Notes under the pieces: generated by a model
Seen by the model: only the letters and a program-made list of their open reading frames with translations
Databases searched by the model: none
What the model was told of the DNA's origin: nothing
Program-made: the position numbers and the translations under genes
Shown: positions 1 through 10,694 of the stretch, in pieces
Position numbering within the stretch: the first letter of the stretch is position 1
How the letters are laid out: each line of letters starts with the position of its first letter
Source: Phellopilus nigrolimitatus
Taxonomy: Eukaryota > Basidiomycota > Agaricomycetes > Hymenochaetales > Hymenochaetaceae
NCBI GenBank assembly: GCA_021029095.1
Contig: JAJOHG010000170.1
Coordinates: 1-53,258 of the forward strand
DNA: 53,258 bases
Direction: 5' to 3'

Positions 1-1066
1 ACGCACCCTCATCATCCTTTACTTCATGCATGTCTTGTTCAACGCTCATTTTCTCTTGATCTAGCAGGGTCGCTCTTTTTATTATCTCGTACCCCTGCGA
101 AATAAAAAATGTATAAAATATATGCGATAGATTCAGAAACCCCGAGGGCGATCCCTGACACCTGGCTGTGGAGACGAGGGCAGCGACTCACCCGCCGAGT
201 ATTTAGATGGCTTAAAGCAAAGTCAAAGGGATGGCGAGCATACGTTCACACACAAATCGACAGCCCGAACTGTGCAGGACGACTCGGACGGCGAGCGCAC
301 ATGCAAGCACGTGCCTGCGTGACTACTATGACTGTCACAGCACTGAAGTTGTTCTACAAGTAGTACAATGATACATCTCGCTACTTCACCGCTGAAGCGC
401 GGACCTTCCTTTTCAATCGAACTGCAGTGCGCTCTCTGAAGCGCGGACCTTCCTGTTCAATCGAACTGCAGATCCATCTTATGCAGGAAATGTACAAGAT
501 CTCCGATTGTTTTTTGAATATTCTCACCTGCGTCACTCTGGCTCACTTAGACTAACCTAGGCCATACTAATTGGTTTTTTTCTCCAAGCGGGTGCCCATG
601 TTTCTCAGTCCGCTATGTCACTGAACTGGAAATAGAACGATAGAGATTTCGAACACAACTTTCTTACGACAATGACCGCGGACCGAGGATTTTTGAATCG
701 TTATTGGATAAGCCTACCTCGTCGGAAAGCTTCCGAGTCGGTTCGTTGCGCACTGTGTCGGCGCCTGCTTTCTCAATTCACACAATTCAATACCGTCTAC
801 GTTAGTTGGCCATTTTATTTGGTATCCATGCGGCGTACGAGCGCCCCACTGCGGTTAAAGACCTCACTTAAGCCCCGTCCTCTGCATATTTCCTTTCGCC
901 TACGTCTGCCCCTCCTGATTGTTCTCAGTCCAAAAACCAAAAATGCCCAGCGGTGCGCTATGACGCAATTTCTTCTACAACCCGCTGACATTGTTCTCGA
1001 ATAGATGATGAAGGCTATCATGCTCACTCTGAGGCTTCAACCGAAGACGAAGACGAGGACGAGGAG
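1..1066. other. No convincing gene; short tandem repeat inside
   Basis: I see no ORF here with recognisable features. The reading frames at 109-363 and 672-1004 look like chance. The only structure is a 44-bp tandem duplication at 392-472. An acidic in-frame stretch at about 1020-1066 runs into the next gene, so that gene may start or have an exon slightly upstream of 1067. Confidence 0.5.
392..472. repeat. 44-bp direct tandem repeat, 1.8 copies
   Basis: The segment starting CTGAAGCGCGGACCTTCCT at 392 recurs at 436, giving a 44-bp period. The 37-base overlap differs at about one position (T/G near the middle). No function is apparent. Confidence 0.85.
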
Positions 1067-2107
1067 ATGCTGACTGAAAAGCAGACAGCGCGAAAGCGCA
1101 AGCTCGAGCGCTTAGTAGGCGCGGAGAATGTCTGGCCAGACCGGGTCTTCTGCCAAGCCTGCCAGACCGACATCCTACTCGACAGAAACAACAAATTCGT
1201 CGTAAATAACTGGATGAATCATATTAAAAGAGACATTCACCTTAAGGCAGTGGAAAAACGGTCTTTAGAGAGACGAGCTCAGCACAGATCAGAAGGTATT
1301 TGTTCTTCTCCGTCTATAGCGTATCAACTTGACAAATCAGAAAACTCGCCGATATGTGTCCTGCCTGCGGACTGAAGCCGAGTCCGTCGGTGCGACGGAC
1401 CGTCCCGTTAGGCAGAGATCCGGAGACAGGGCAACCCCGTCAGCTGCTACGCGCGGTGCTCCAGGAGGTGAGTAAAAAGTTTTTTCCTTCTTTTCTTCTA
1501 CCGCAGATATATACGTGTCTCATCTTGCGCAACATCCATGCGCCACCATACAGCCCAGACTGCTGCGAAACGTGTCCGATTCTCTGCGAGAGACTCAGTC
1601 CCGGAGCAAGATTCCGACTCCGTAATTGTCGCTCAGGCTCGACGACGTACGCCGTCCTTAAGGCTTATTCTTGTCTCCGATACTAATATGTTCGCCACCA
1701 GCGCGAGATGCTGCTCGCCCCAATTCGAACGCAGGCTCCGCTCGGCCTGAGATTGCAGACGAAGGCCCTTCAGACCCGGAAGTCATCGAGGTTCAACGTC
1801 GTAAGTGTAGGCCAGCTGTATTATTCGGCCTTCAATGCTCATCTGTGCTCGCGGTAAAGCCACGCGCAGCCGTAATGCAGCCGCAGGCCCATCGAGAAAG
1901 CGCTCGGCTGCAAGCAATGATGGCGATGACCACACACATGCCTCCTCTGCGCGCAACGGAGGTCGGGCTATGAAGCGCCCAAAGCAGGAACACCCCCCGG
2001 AGCCTTCCAGCGACGAGGAAGGCAGGCCGGGAGACTGCGCTCGTCTTATGAACTTCCAGGTGCCCTCGGGCGCGGCTGAAGTCAATTTTACGATTAAAAT
2101 GAAATAG
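1067..2107 (+). CDS. Zinc-finger-like hypothetical protein (multi-exon, structure uncertain)
   Basis: The first exon (about 1067-1295, preceded in frame by an acidic E/D run) encodes a CxxC-x19-H-x5-H arrangement: CQAC, then NHIKRDIH. This resembles a C2H2/BED-type zinc-binding unit and suggests nucleic-acid binding. Splice-like signals follow at 1296 (GTATTT) and 1470 (GTGAGT). The last open stretch (about 1835-2107) is rich in S, R, K, P and E with a basic MKRPKQE patch, typical of disordered nuclear proteins, and ends at the TAG at 2105. The middle exons cannot be joined into one frame with confidence, so either a junction is misread or the gene is broken. I do not recognise a named family. 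It could be a remnant of a transposable-element-associated gene. Confidence 0.4.
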
Positions 2108-3706
2108 CGCACGTCATGTGCATGGTATTTTTTCTTGCTTCTCGATATATTTTAGCAGCGCTTTCCTGTAGATATGTCTTGGTATACAATGAAGACGTGC
2201 AATCCCTTTTCATATATACCCAACATCTTCCTCCTTACGGGGATTTGTTTTTGTTCGGGTATCGGTTGGGCGACTTCGACGGGGACTGGTCGGGAATGTC
2301 TACGCAAAATGTTCTCTAGCCGTTCTTATGCTCCTCACGATCGTCGAAATACGCATCGCAGCTGCAAAAATGAAGGAGTCCAGTCAGCTGCAGCGTATCT
2401 CTTCAAGGCATCGGAAGGTAAACGACACTTCGACAGAGACAATGGGGGATGGGTACACAGTCAATGCTTGGAGCGATAGGGCATACGCCGAGTTCTGTGA
2501 AAAATCAAGGAATGAGGACTGAAGTGGGAGACGTGGTACGCACACAATGACAAGGACACGACGCTGTCGGATTCTGCCAGCCGGAGACGTCAACGCCGCG
2601 GCCGCACTCCATCCTCTAGCTTTTCCATGCACACAATGCATAACTGGATGACAACACCGAGCTCGACCTCGGGCTTGTCGAAGTTGGCGTCATCGAGACA
2701 GCATTCTTCTGGCACATGCGCACGAGATGGAGCAGCTGAAAGTGCCAGTGGTCGAGCGGGCCTGCTCTAAGAGTGATACAGAGCAAGGGACATTACTCGC
2801 GCGTGCGCGGGCGAGTCGAAATGGCTCGCTTTTCGATCTCTTTCGCATCAACATGGCTAGGCCGAATATTTAACGCGCCGTGCCAAAGTTCAAGTAAATA
2901 TGCTCGAGTTTTATGGACATCGAAGAAACTGCCGGTGTTAGCGAGATTGATATGATACAAAAGGTCATGAGATAATCTTTAAATGTCGATGCCGGAGCCC
3001 TCTGTGTTAGGGCGCTCTCTGTGGATGTGAGCGGAGGTCATATCAAAGATACCGGAGGGAATCAAAATAATGTACTTAAAGCGTATAAAGATCTTTTTTT
3101 TTAACAGTACTGCTTGCCTGAAAAATACCTTTCGAAAATTTCAAGAACGAGTTCATCCATTTCCAACAGTTTAGGCCCAATTTCAGGAGCCAAATAAAGG
3201 CAACAGAGTGGTAACTCTCGAGTCGAAGGTGTCGAAGAGAGCCAAGAAGTTCCGGAGACAAAGGACGCACTAGCAGCGTCTAAATTTCGCAGATAAATCC
3301 TATACGTACGCCGACAGAATTGCGCGTTAACAACGCTGGAAGCAGACAGCTTATATCAATTGAGATCACTAGCGAAGATGAATGCTCCTGCAGCGTAAAA
3401 GAAGAGTGTCGATGTCAACATAATGGATCCACAGCACGTGCACAAAGAGCACAGCACAAACGGGGAAGGACACTCCCACGAAAACATTGGCTAAACTCTT
3501 GAGCTCTACATATTTTGACGACAACCTTGAGAGATGTTATGTTTTTTCTGAAAGCGATGCGGATGCATTTTCGAATTCTGTGACAATGCGGAATCATCGT
3601 CCGTGTGTCAATACACCCCAATACACCACACGGAGTTTCAACCCGTGGCGGTGCGTGCTTCAAGTAGTGACGGAGCACTCACACATGACCTCATGTACCC
3701 ACCACG
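2108..3706. other. Intergenic stretch, no gene supported
   Basis: Short frames exist (for example 2328-2522), but none has a recognisable domain, a convincing splice pattern or a neighbour that explains it. A weak possibility is a 3-prime remnant of the zinc-finger-like gene at 2.3-2.5 kb. No repeat was noticed. Confidence 0.5.
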
Positions 3707-5415
3707 ATGACTGACGCAGGAATGTCTCAAGGGCTTTTGCACCTGGCAGGCTCGAGCTTTGAGGTGAAGAGTCTGGTCGAGAGGCTGCTGGCGGAGGATT
3801 GGGAGAAACACCATTGTTTCTATGGAAAAGTCGGATTTCATAATCATTTACCTCATCAGTAAGTGAGATTGACCAGTGGAAAGTTCGCGTTAACATTCAC
3901 TTCTGTAGCATTCTCGCTGCGTACGACCTCGGAGCACCGCCCAAAGTTCTTCAAAAGATTTATGACGCTGAAGCAGAAGTCCAGAGTCCGATCAACCTCG
4001 TCGATCGTAAGGAACAGAAGGTCGCCCCTCCGGATGTGACAATTACGAAGGAAAACTGGACGGAACATCTCGGGCTCGAAAAGTAATGGGACAATTTGGC
4101 TACGCATTCAGAAAGGCTAATACCGAATTTAATTAGGAATTATGCAGCCTACCTTGCATTTTTATGACCGAAGTTCAGAAAATTGGCGTTGCCGAGTCTT
4201 TGGACGAATATATATTCTCTCCGAGAGCTAATGGCAACAACAACGACATGCTCTTAAGATTTGTCGGCGGAGCGTATGTAATTTCCTTATGCTACGAGGT
4301 AATTGAGATAAACTCGTGGATTTTCAGCGTCCATCCCCTCATTCAAGTCGGGGTGAGCTTTGATTTCTTACATCTAATTCGACCTACGTAACACGTTCTT
4401 TGAAAGTACGGTGTTGAGTTCAAAATGGCGTCTCTCGTTGCTTCAGGTATGTCTTTCTAGAAACAGTTTACAAAATCTGACAGTAGCACCTCTAGGTTTG
4501 GCTCAGACCGCTATGTCGAGACCTATACCGTCCTCGCTGTATGACGATCGTGCGATTTCACCTTCTACGAAAGGACCTTCATTGCTGCAAATAATCAAAA
4601 TGATGTATGACTCGGAGGCACTCAAGCCCATCATGCCTTACCAGCCCGACGCGCTCTTGAGCACGCGCATGAAAGAGGCTCTGACAGACGGCCGACCAGA
4701 GGAAATCTGCCGCATTTCATCCCTGTGGCCTGTCAGCGCGACTGATTCTCCCGAAGAGCTCAACGCGCGCGTCGAAGAAGTTATCTGGGCTGCGACGCTG
4801 CTCACCGTCGCGACAGGGAAGCACGGGCGCAAGCCGCGACTAGACTTCTTCTTGATGCACCTGCTGACGTCCTCGCTCTTCCTGCCATCGCTCGTGCACG
4901 CCATCAAGACGCCCACAAACAAGGCGCGCTTGCTGCGCGTGTTCGTGTCGACGATGCTGCTCGTCATGCTCGTGCGCGGCCGCCCGCGCATCGACCCGAC
5001 GCTCGTCACGGGTTACTCCCCGTTTCCCCACCCGCCTGGCGTGTCGAAGGATGCGGACCCTGAAATCAGCAATCCGTGGCCTGCGATACTGGACGACGTC
5101 ATCCATGCGCCCGACGCGCACACGGTGAAGGTCATTCGAACACTATACTATGCTGCGCAGCAGTTCGGAGAGACACCGCTGAAGGGTGCTCCTGGCGCAT
5201 TCGACGAGGAGGGGAAAGAAGTCCTCGAGGGTTTGGGAAAGCTGGATGGCACTGTCTTCGTACGCACGGCGGGAGTCGTGATGGATACGCTCGGGTGGAT
5301 TTCGCATGGTCAGCAGGAAGGGAAGTGGGACAGAAGCGCGTTGGGCTGGGACGAAGCTTGGGACGGTTCAGATTGTTGGAATTTCTGCGAACCCTCAAAA
5401 ACTGTTTCGGGGTAA
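3707..5415 (+). CDS. AflY/questin-oxidase-like oxidoreductase (DUF4243 family), frame broken in exon 3
   Basis: Six exons fit: 3707-3858, 3909-4082, 4137-4273, 4328-4352, 4407-4446 and 4496-5415, all with GT-AG borders. The start at 3707 follows an in-frame stop at 3686. Joined exons give the family landmarks in order: GFHNHLPHH then LAAYDLGAPPK, ENWTEHLG, an AAYLAF segment, VHPLIQVGYGVEF, SLVASGLAQTAMSRP, a helical segment FLMHLLTSSLFLPSL, and a C-terminal GWISHG..LGWDEAW. The family (AflY, HypA, GedK; Pfam PF14027) contains Baeyer-Villiger-like oxidoreductases of polyketide pathways, but basidiomycete members are mostly uncharacterised and no polyketide synthase lies nearby. In exon 3 the T5 run at 4159-4163 leaves the frame one base short: AAYLAFL runs into a stop, while the next frame continues MTEVQKIG. 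This is either a one-base sequencing deletion or a genuine pseudogene. Confidence 0.8.
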
Positions 5416-6058
5416 CGGACAAATCGGGTAGATTAGTAAGCGACTAGCATATAGGCTGACTCGTTGTAACTTGCTATCTATCGCGTTTGCCCACGGCCCA
5501 CCACCGCCAACGGGACAAACGGAACCCACTGTGCGCGACTGCTGGCGACCTCGCCCCTCGCATTACAACACAGATTAAGAATACCAAATTGAATTGCGTA
5601 CGCAAGAAACGCACTTCTGTAGTTTTAAAACCTGTAACTGTATCAAAGATTGTGTACAATCAATGGTTATGTAATTATTGTTGAGTCATGGCTTGCAATC
5701 GCAAGCGAGACACCATCGCGTCTTTACTCAAAACTACGAGGAGTCGGTGACTGCTAGCTACCGCTCAGGCTGATTACAGCAATATATCTTTAGTCCCTTA
5801 TCTCTGAATGGATACGTCGGCAAAAATAGTCTCAACTTGAAACTCGGCCGCCGCAAAGCAGGAGAAGCAAAACTACTAGTAGTGCCACGTGTGCTCAAAT
5901 AAAACGGATATCGGAACTTCCCTCTAAACTTGGCTGCTCGAAGTTACTTGCGATCACTGCTTTAACAACCTAATCCTCCATACACTTCGAATCCTGTACT
6001 TCATTACATATCTGTATCGTTTCATCGAAGTTGGGTCTGTACTATTAAAGCACTATTC
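5416..6058. other. Intergenic, AT-richer, likely promoter of the IML2-family gene
   Basis: No gene or repeat is visible. The stretch separates the oxidoreductase stop from the start codon of the next gene on the same strand and presumably holds a terminator and a promoter. No clear TATA box at a convincing distance was found. Confidence 0.5.
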
Positions 6059-8682
6059 ATGGAGCCGTCACCGCCTGAAGTTGGAGATACATACTCCCCC
6101 GATAAGGCCCTAGATGATATTCCTGCGATCAAGTATGCCGAGTACTTGTTTCTCAACTCAAACATGGTCGAGTCAGAGCAGTTCTGTCTTAAGGCCGATC
6201 CGCGAAAGTATGTTCAATAATGCAATGACATTATCAGTATGGTCTTAAACAGCACATACAGAGAACGTCTATATATCACATCGGGTTACTGCCTGATCCA
6301 ATGTTTAAAGGCTATCATGTCCAACGAAGACGAGGTAACAAATGTCTATTTACGCTTCATTCTGCACGCTAATCTTTTTTCTAGGATCTTCAAGAAGCTA
6401 TCAGGCACGTGAAACACGGAAACAATCTTGCGTACCAGTATCGTGCCCCGCCTGCCCCTTTTGTCTCTCGATTAGCAGGACTAGTCTGGGAAAACTCTGC
6501 AACTGGGGTCGGATCCATTAGAAACATGACCTCTGTCCAGCGTCACGCGGAACTTCTTTATGCAGAAACATTGTTTGCTAAGGTCAGTATTTTCTAGATG
6601 CTTTTTACGATTGAGATGGTAGGCCTAGACTCACCGGCGGACCCACATGCAGGCTCTTCTTGGAGTCGTCTGTTCTGGAAGTTGGCTCAGTTTCATTGGA
6701 GAAACGTCCGTACCTTGTTTTGTGCCCCCATCACCGACTAATGTATCATTTTCTCCAGTCTCAACTTCAGGACAATGATCAACACATATCTTCAGCTCGG
6801 TAAGTATCTTCAGGTAGTTGATGCGGAAGCGTCCGCGCGTGGAGATGGCCCCGAAGATAAATCCGTCGATAAAGACTTCCGCTCGGGTGTGGAACTTGGC
6901 GTAGGTGCTTCGAATCTCATTCTCAGCCTCATGCCAAGTAGTCTCCTCGCTGTTGCCGAGATCTTTGGGTATAAAGGTGATCGCGATGCTGGCCTGAAAA
7001 TGCTGATGAAGGCAGGAGGATGGGTGAAAGGAGAGAGGGAGCCGAGAGTGGGTGCTCGTGAGTCTCGTCTATATTCTATTACTAACATTTGCGAGTTTTT
7101 CTAAAATAATTTGTCCACAAGATGAAGAAGGATTGAGACGAACACTTGCAGATATATGTCTTCTTTGTTTTCATCTTATCGTGTCAAGCGTGACGTTCCG
7201 GGGTGTCGATCTTGAGGTGGCACAGATGATTCTCGACTGGAACTTGAAACGCTTCCCGAACGGTTAGTCGGAGGATCCTGTTTTATCCACTGATTCTAAA
7301 CGTCCTACTAGGCGTCTTTTACCTTTTCGCTCAAGGACGTCTCCTTGTCGTGCGTTCGCGCCCCGATCTTGCCCTCCAAAGTTATACGAAGGCCTTGTCG
7401 GCACAGGCCCAATACCGCAGTCTGCATTACATCTCGTTCTGGGAACTCGCCATCGCGAACATCGCGCTTTGGGACGTCAGCGCATCGCTTGAGCAGTGGC
7501 GTGCACTGGAGAGGGAGGCGACGTGGAGCAAGGCATGTTATATTTATGGCGTCGCTGCATGTCTTCTGCAGATGGATGGCGAGGGAAAAGAGAGGGAAGA
7601 AAGGCTCAAGGAGGCGGCGACCCTGCTGGAGAAGATCCCAAGTGTCGTGCATAAAATAGCGGGAAAATCAATTCCTATTGAGGTCAGTCGCTGTCTATAC
7701 ACTTTTCTCAGATACAATCTAAATGCCTACAAAAGAAATTCGTCGCGCGCAAAGCTCGCAAATTCGGGACTCAGGGAACGCGCCTGCTCCTCCCTGCACT
7801 TGAGTTCGCGTACATGTTTCTTGCCATTGACCACGCACCTCGCTCTGTTCTCTTAAACAGGATGTTACCCGAGGTTGAGTCCGCAACAAGCAATGTTATA
7901 TTGTATGTGGACAATGTAGATCAGTATGAGGGTAGCGGACAAGGATTCTGGGACGATTTTTGCCTTGCACATTTATTGGAAGGCGTTTGTTGGCGCTTCG
8001 TGGCATATCCAGTATGGTCTAACTTTGTCTCAATCGTTTCGAAGGCGCGAAACACTGGAGAACTAAATGATTTGCCAGGATAAATATGCCATGAATGGGC
8101 TTGACGAGTCAGATGGCCGGAACGTAACGCAGGATCAAGCTATATCGAAAGCACTGGGCGCATTCGAGAAAGTTATAGAGCATGGAACCAAGATTAAGCT
8201 TGACCACTATATACTGTATCACGCTCGTACGTCCAACCAGTCCTGAAGAACGTCAGCGATGGGAATCTCAAAATTGTAAAATTGCATTTCTACAGATTAC
8301 GAGATAGGCAGGCTCTGGTTTTGTATGGGAAATGTCGAGAAGGCGCAACATCATATTGATCTCGTTTTGTCAGGTCAGTCAAATGATGAGTTACTTTTTT
8401 CATTTTTCCAATGCTAAAAGCTTCTTAGGCAAAGCGTTGGAACTAGACCAAACATCGAGAAAAGTAAGCAGATATATCCGAGCTCTGAAGCTTACACATG
8501 AAAACGACATTCGCTCATCGAACATTCGGATTAAGGGAAAATATAGCATGCAGGTTAGCTTAGCACTCTTGCTTTTCTTCGGAGATCGAGTTCGTAACGA
8601 ACGATTGAATTTACAGAGCGCGCTAATGATGCGAGGAGCTGCGGTTTCGGAAGCCTTGGACCAACATCGCAAATCATCTTGA
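6059..8682 (+). CDS. IML2: IML2/TTC39-family tetratricopeptide protein, paralogue 1 (13 exons)
   Basis: Exons: 6059-6207, 6253-6334, 6385-6582, 6653-6705, 6759-7057, 7122-7262, 7312-7682, 7736-8011, 8079-8226, 8296-8373, 8429-8463, 8536-8553 and 8617-8682. All join in frame with GT-AG borders and no internal stop. The protein begins MEPSPPEVGD and contains the family blocks DIPAIKYAEYLFLNSNMVES, SVQRHAELLYAETLFAK, DKDFRSGVELGVGASNL, LFAQGRLLV, TWSKACYIYGVAACLLQ, GFWDDFCLAHLLEGVCWR and a terminal SALMMRGAAVSEAL. This is the Iml2/TPR_39 family (Pfam PF10300). Yeast Iml2 is linked to inclusion-body clearance and lipid droplets, and animal TTC39 to lipid metabolism; the role here is inferred only from family. 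A GC-rich paralogue lies at 26770-29372. Compared with it, this gene has three additional introns (after exons 5, 6 and 11). Confidence 0.9.
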
Positions 8683-10694
8683 TGATTATGTCTGTGAAGA
8701 CAACGAAGAGCACAAATTACCGACAACAGACGGGGGCGCCGTCGATTTATCAAACTATAATGCCCAACATCTGCGAGAAAATGAAGGCGACGGCGATCAA
8801 TCAAACAAGCTCCCTTGGCAGGAACAGATATGATCCATAACTGTAGATGTAGATGTATGGTTATGAGGCTCGAGTTTAATGCGCTCCAATGCCGGTGAAT
8901 ATGCATTCAAGAGGAAATGATCCATAAGTAAGAATGTCCTCAGCATTCATCCGTGCTCGTTGATCTTTAAGTATTACATACTTTCAGTAATCGAGAAGCC
9001 CCTTTACGGTTTACATGTATCTTATTTATTCGTTGTGGTTTAATATAAAATGGTGCTCTTGACTGGTTGGTTTCCTGGGGGAATTCGAATGGCTAGCACT
9101 GCACGTCGTCACGTCATTGTTCAAGCACGTTACCAGGAAAGCATCGCGAGCGAAACGCGTTCAAAAACCTCGGACTTTCGCCTTCGTGGTGCCGGTGAAT
9201 ACAACGAAAGTATACTAATCCGCTGTGAGAGTTTCAACTCATATTTCACCTAGAAGCTCGGCCCCTCACGATCCAGCTCGCGGTGGTGGCCCTCTACTAG
9301 CAGCACGTTTTCGGACTGTTTTGATACCGACTGAAATGAGAAGGCACAAATCAATCGAAATTTCCAGATCCGAGAAGCCTAACTAGCTCGCTAGCGGCCC
9401 GCTGTGGCTGGCAAGCCCCAGCCCCCAGGCCAAAAAGGGTAATATATGTTTCTGCTTCGTGCAGGGATCCAGGCTCTAGCTCTGACAATCACAAAGTCTT
9501 GTCTAAGGTCATTCATTCGTTGCGAGTACTCAACACGCAGAACACACACAAGACAGCATGTTTCTCAGAACCCTGGGGTCGCTTCTGGAGAAGTCCAAAC
9601 CTTCTTCCGATCAAAAAGGTAAAGTGCGAGGTGGGACTCTCGCCTGACGTCGCCATTACAGAAGAAAATAAGTTGGGTTACAGAACACGATTAGTACCAC
9701 GTAGTCAAATTACAAGTAGGATTACTTATCTATTTTGTTCAGAAGAATAAAGCAGGTACTGCAATAAGACATGTCTGCATTACTATACTCCGAACACTCT
9801 AAGGTAAGTACATCCTCCAGACAAGCTTATCTAACGGGCAGGAGCCTGATGCGCACAGCCTCGCTGCGCACCGCGGTACGCAAAGTCACTAATAGGATGT
9901 CTCGGGCACTTCTTGCAGACCCATCTCCGCGTAGCTTCTTCGAATTTGTGAGCATTTTTCTCATGGTCGCACACGCTGTTCCCAATATCTCTTTCATGAA
10001 GCGTGTCTATCGTGATGCGGTCCTCCTGATATACATTATTTCTGAACGGGCATGTGCCGTATTGATTTGGTTTGGTAAGTTGGGGCATGGCTGTTGACTG
10101 TGCTGGTCGTTATTGTGGTCTGGATGACTTGACAAGTGAAGGTGTGTTGGAAGAAAGAGTGGAACACTGTGGGTTTTATACGCTTTCGCCTGAAACCGGT
10201 GTCTTTTCCATTTTGTCGCTCCTTTGCGTTCTCTCCGACCAACGGCGATCGGCCATACTGGTGATGGCATGTTGTACGCATAGTCCACAAAAAGGAGGTG
10301 TCTGATATGCACATACTTGTTATATGTGATAGGGACCTTCCAGCTGGGCTCTGCTCTGAAAACGTCGTTTATTCACCCTAGCTGAAATATTTGGACGACA
10401 AATACAAGCCATGAGCTCTCTCTCACCTTTGAGATGCAAAGGAATACCATTGAGGGACAAACCTGTCGGAAAGATGCTGCGATATTCAAATCTGGTATGC
10501 AATCTGGGCGACTCGAAAATTTGCTGCCGCTGCCAAGCAGACGCAAAATGCGCTAGTCTGACAGGACAGATATGCAGCGACTCCGTAAACGGCGAAGGAG
10601 AGTCGCAGCTGTAATTTCAAAGTACCTGCTGGGGTCTCGAGTACTGCGAGCGGAGTTAGAATGAGCGCGGCGCAGCGCTTTAAATTGCGTCAAA
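8683..10694. other. Two kilobases without a recognised gene
   Basis: Several short open frames lie here. The most protein-like is on the minus strand at 9831-10088 (85 aa, listed separately). At 9558 a short frame starting MFLRTLGSLLEKSKPSSDQK is followed by a GTAAAG donor and could be the first exon of a tiny gene, but no homology is recognised. Nothing else is supported. Confidence 0.45.
9831..10088 (-). CDS. Possible small Cys/His-rich protein, unknown
   Basis: An 85-codon frame starts MPQLTKPNQYG and carries spaced metal-ligand-like residues: GTCPF, VCDHEKNAH, WVCKKCPRH and GCAHQ. The CxxC followed by xxH resembles a zinc-binding knuckle, but the spacing fits no family I know. The opposite strand is also open for about 108 codons (9771-10097), so this could be a chance frame. 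No splice sites are needed. Low confidence. Confidence 0.2.
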   Translation of the reverse strand: MPQLTKPNQYGTCPFRNNVYQEDRITIDTLHERDIGNSVCDHEKNAHKFEEATRRWVCKKCPRHPISDFAYRGAQRGCAHQAPAR

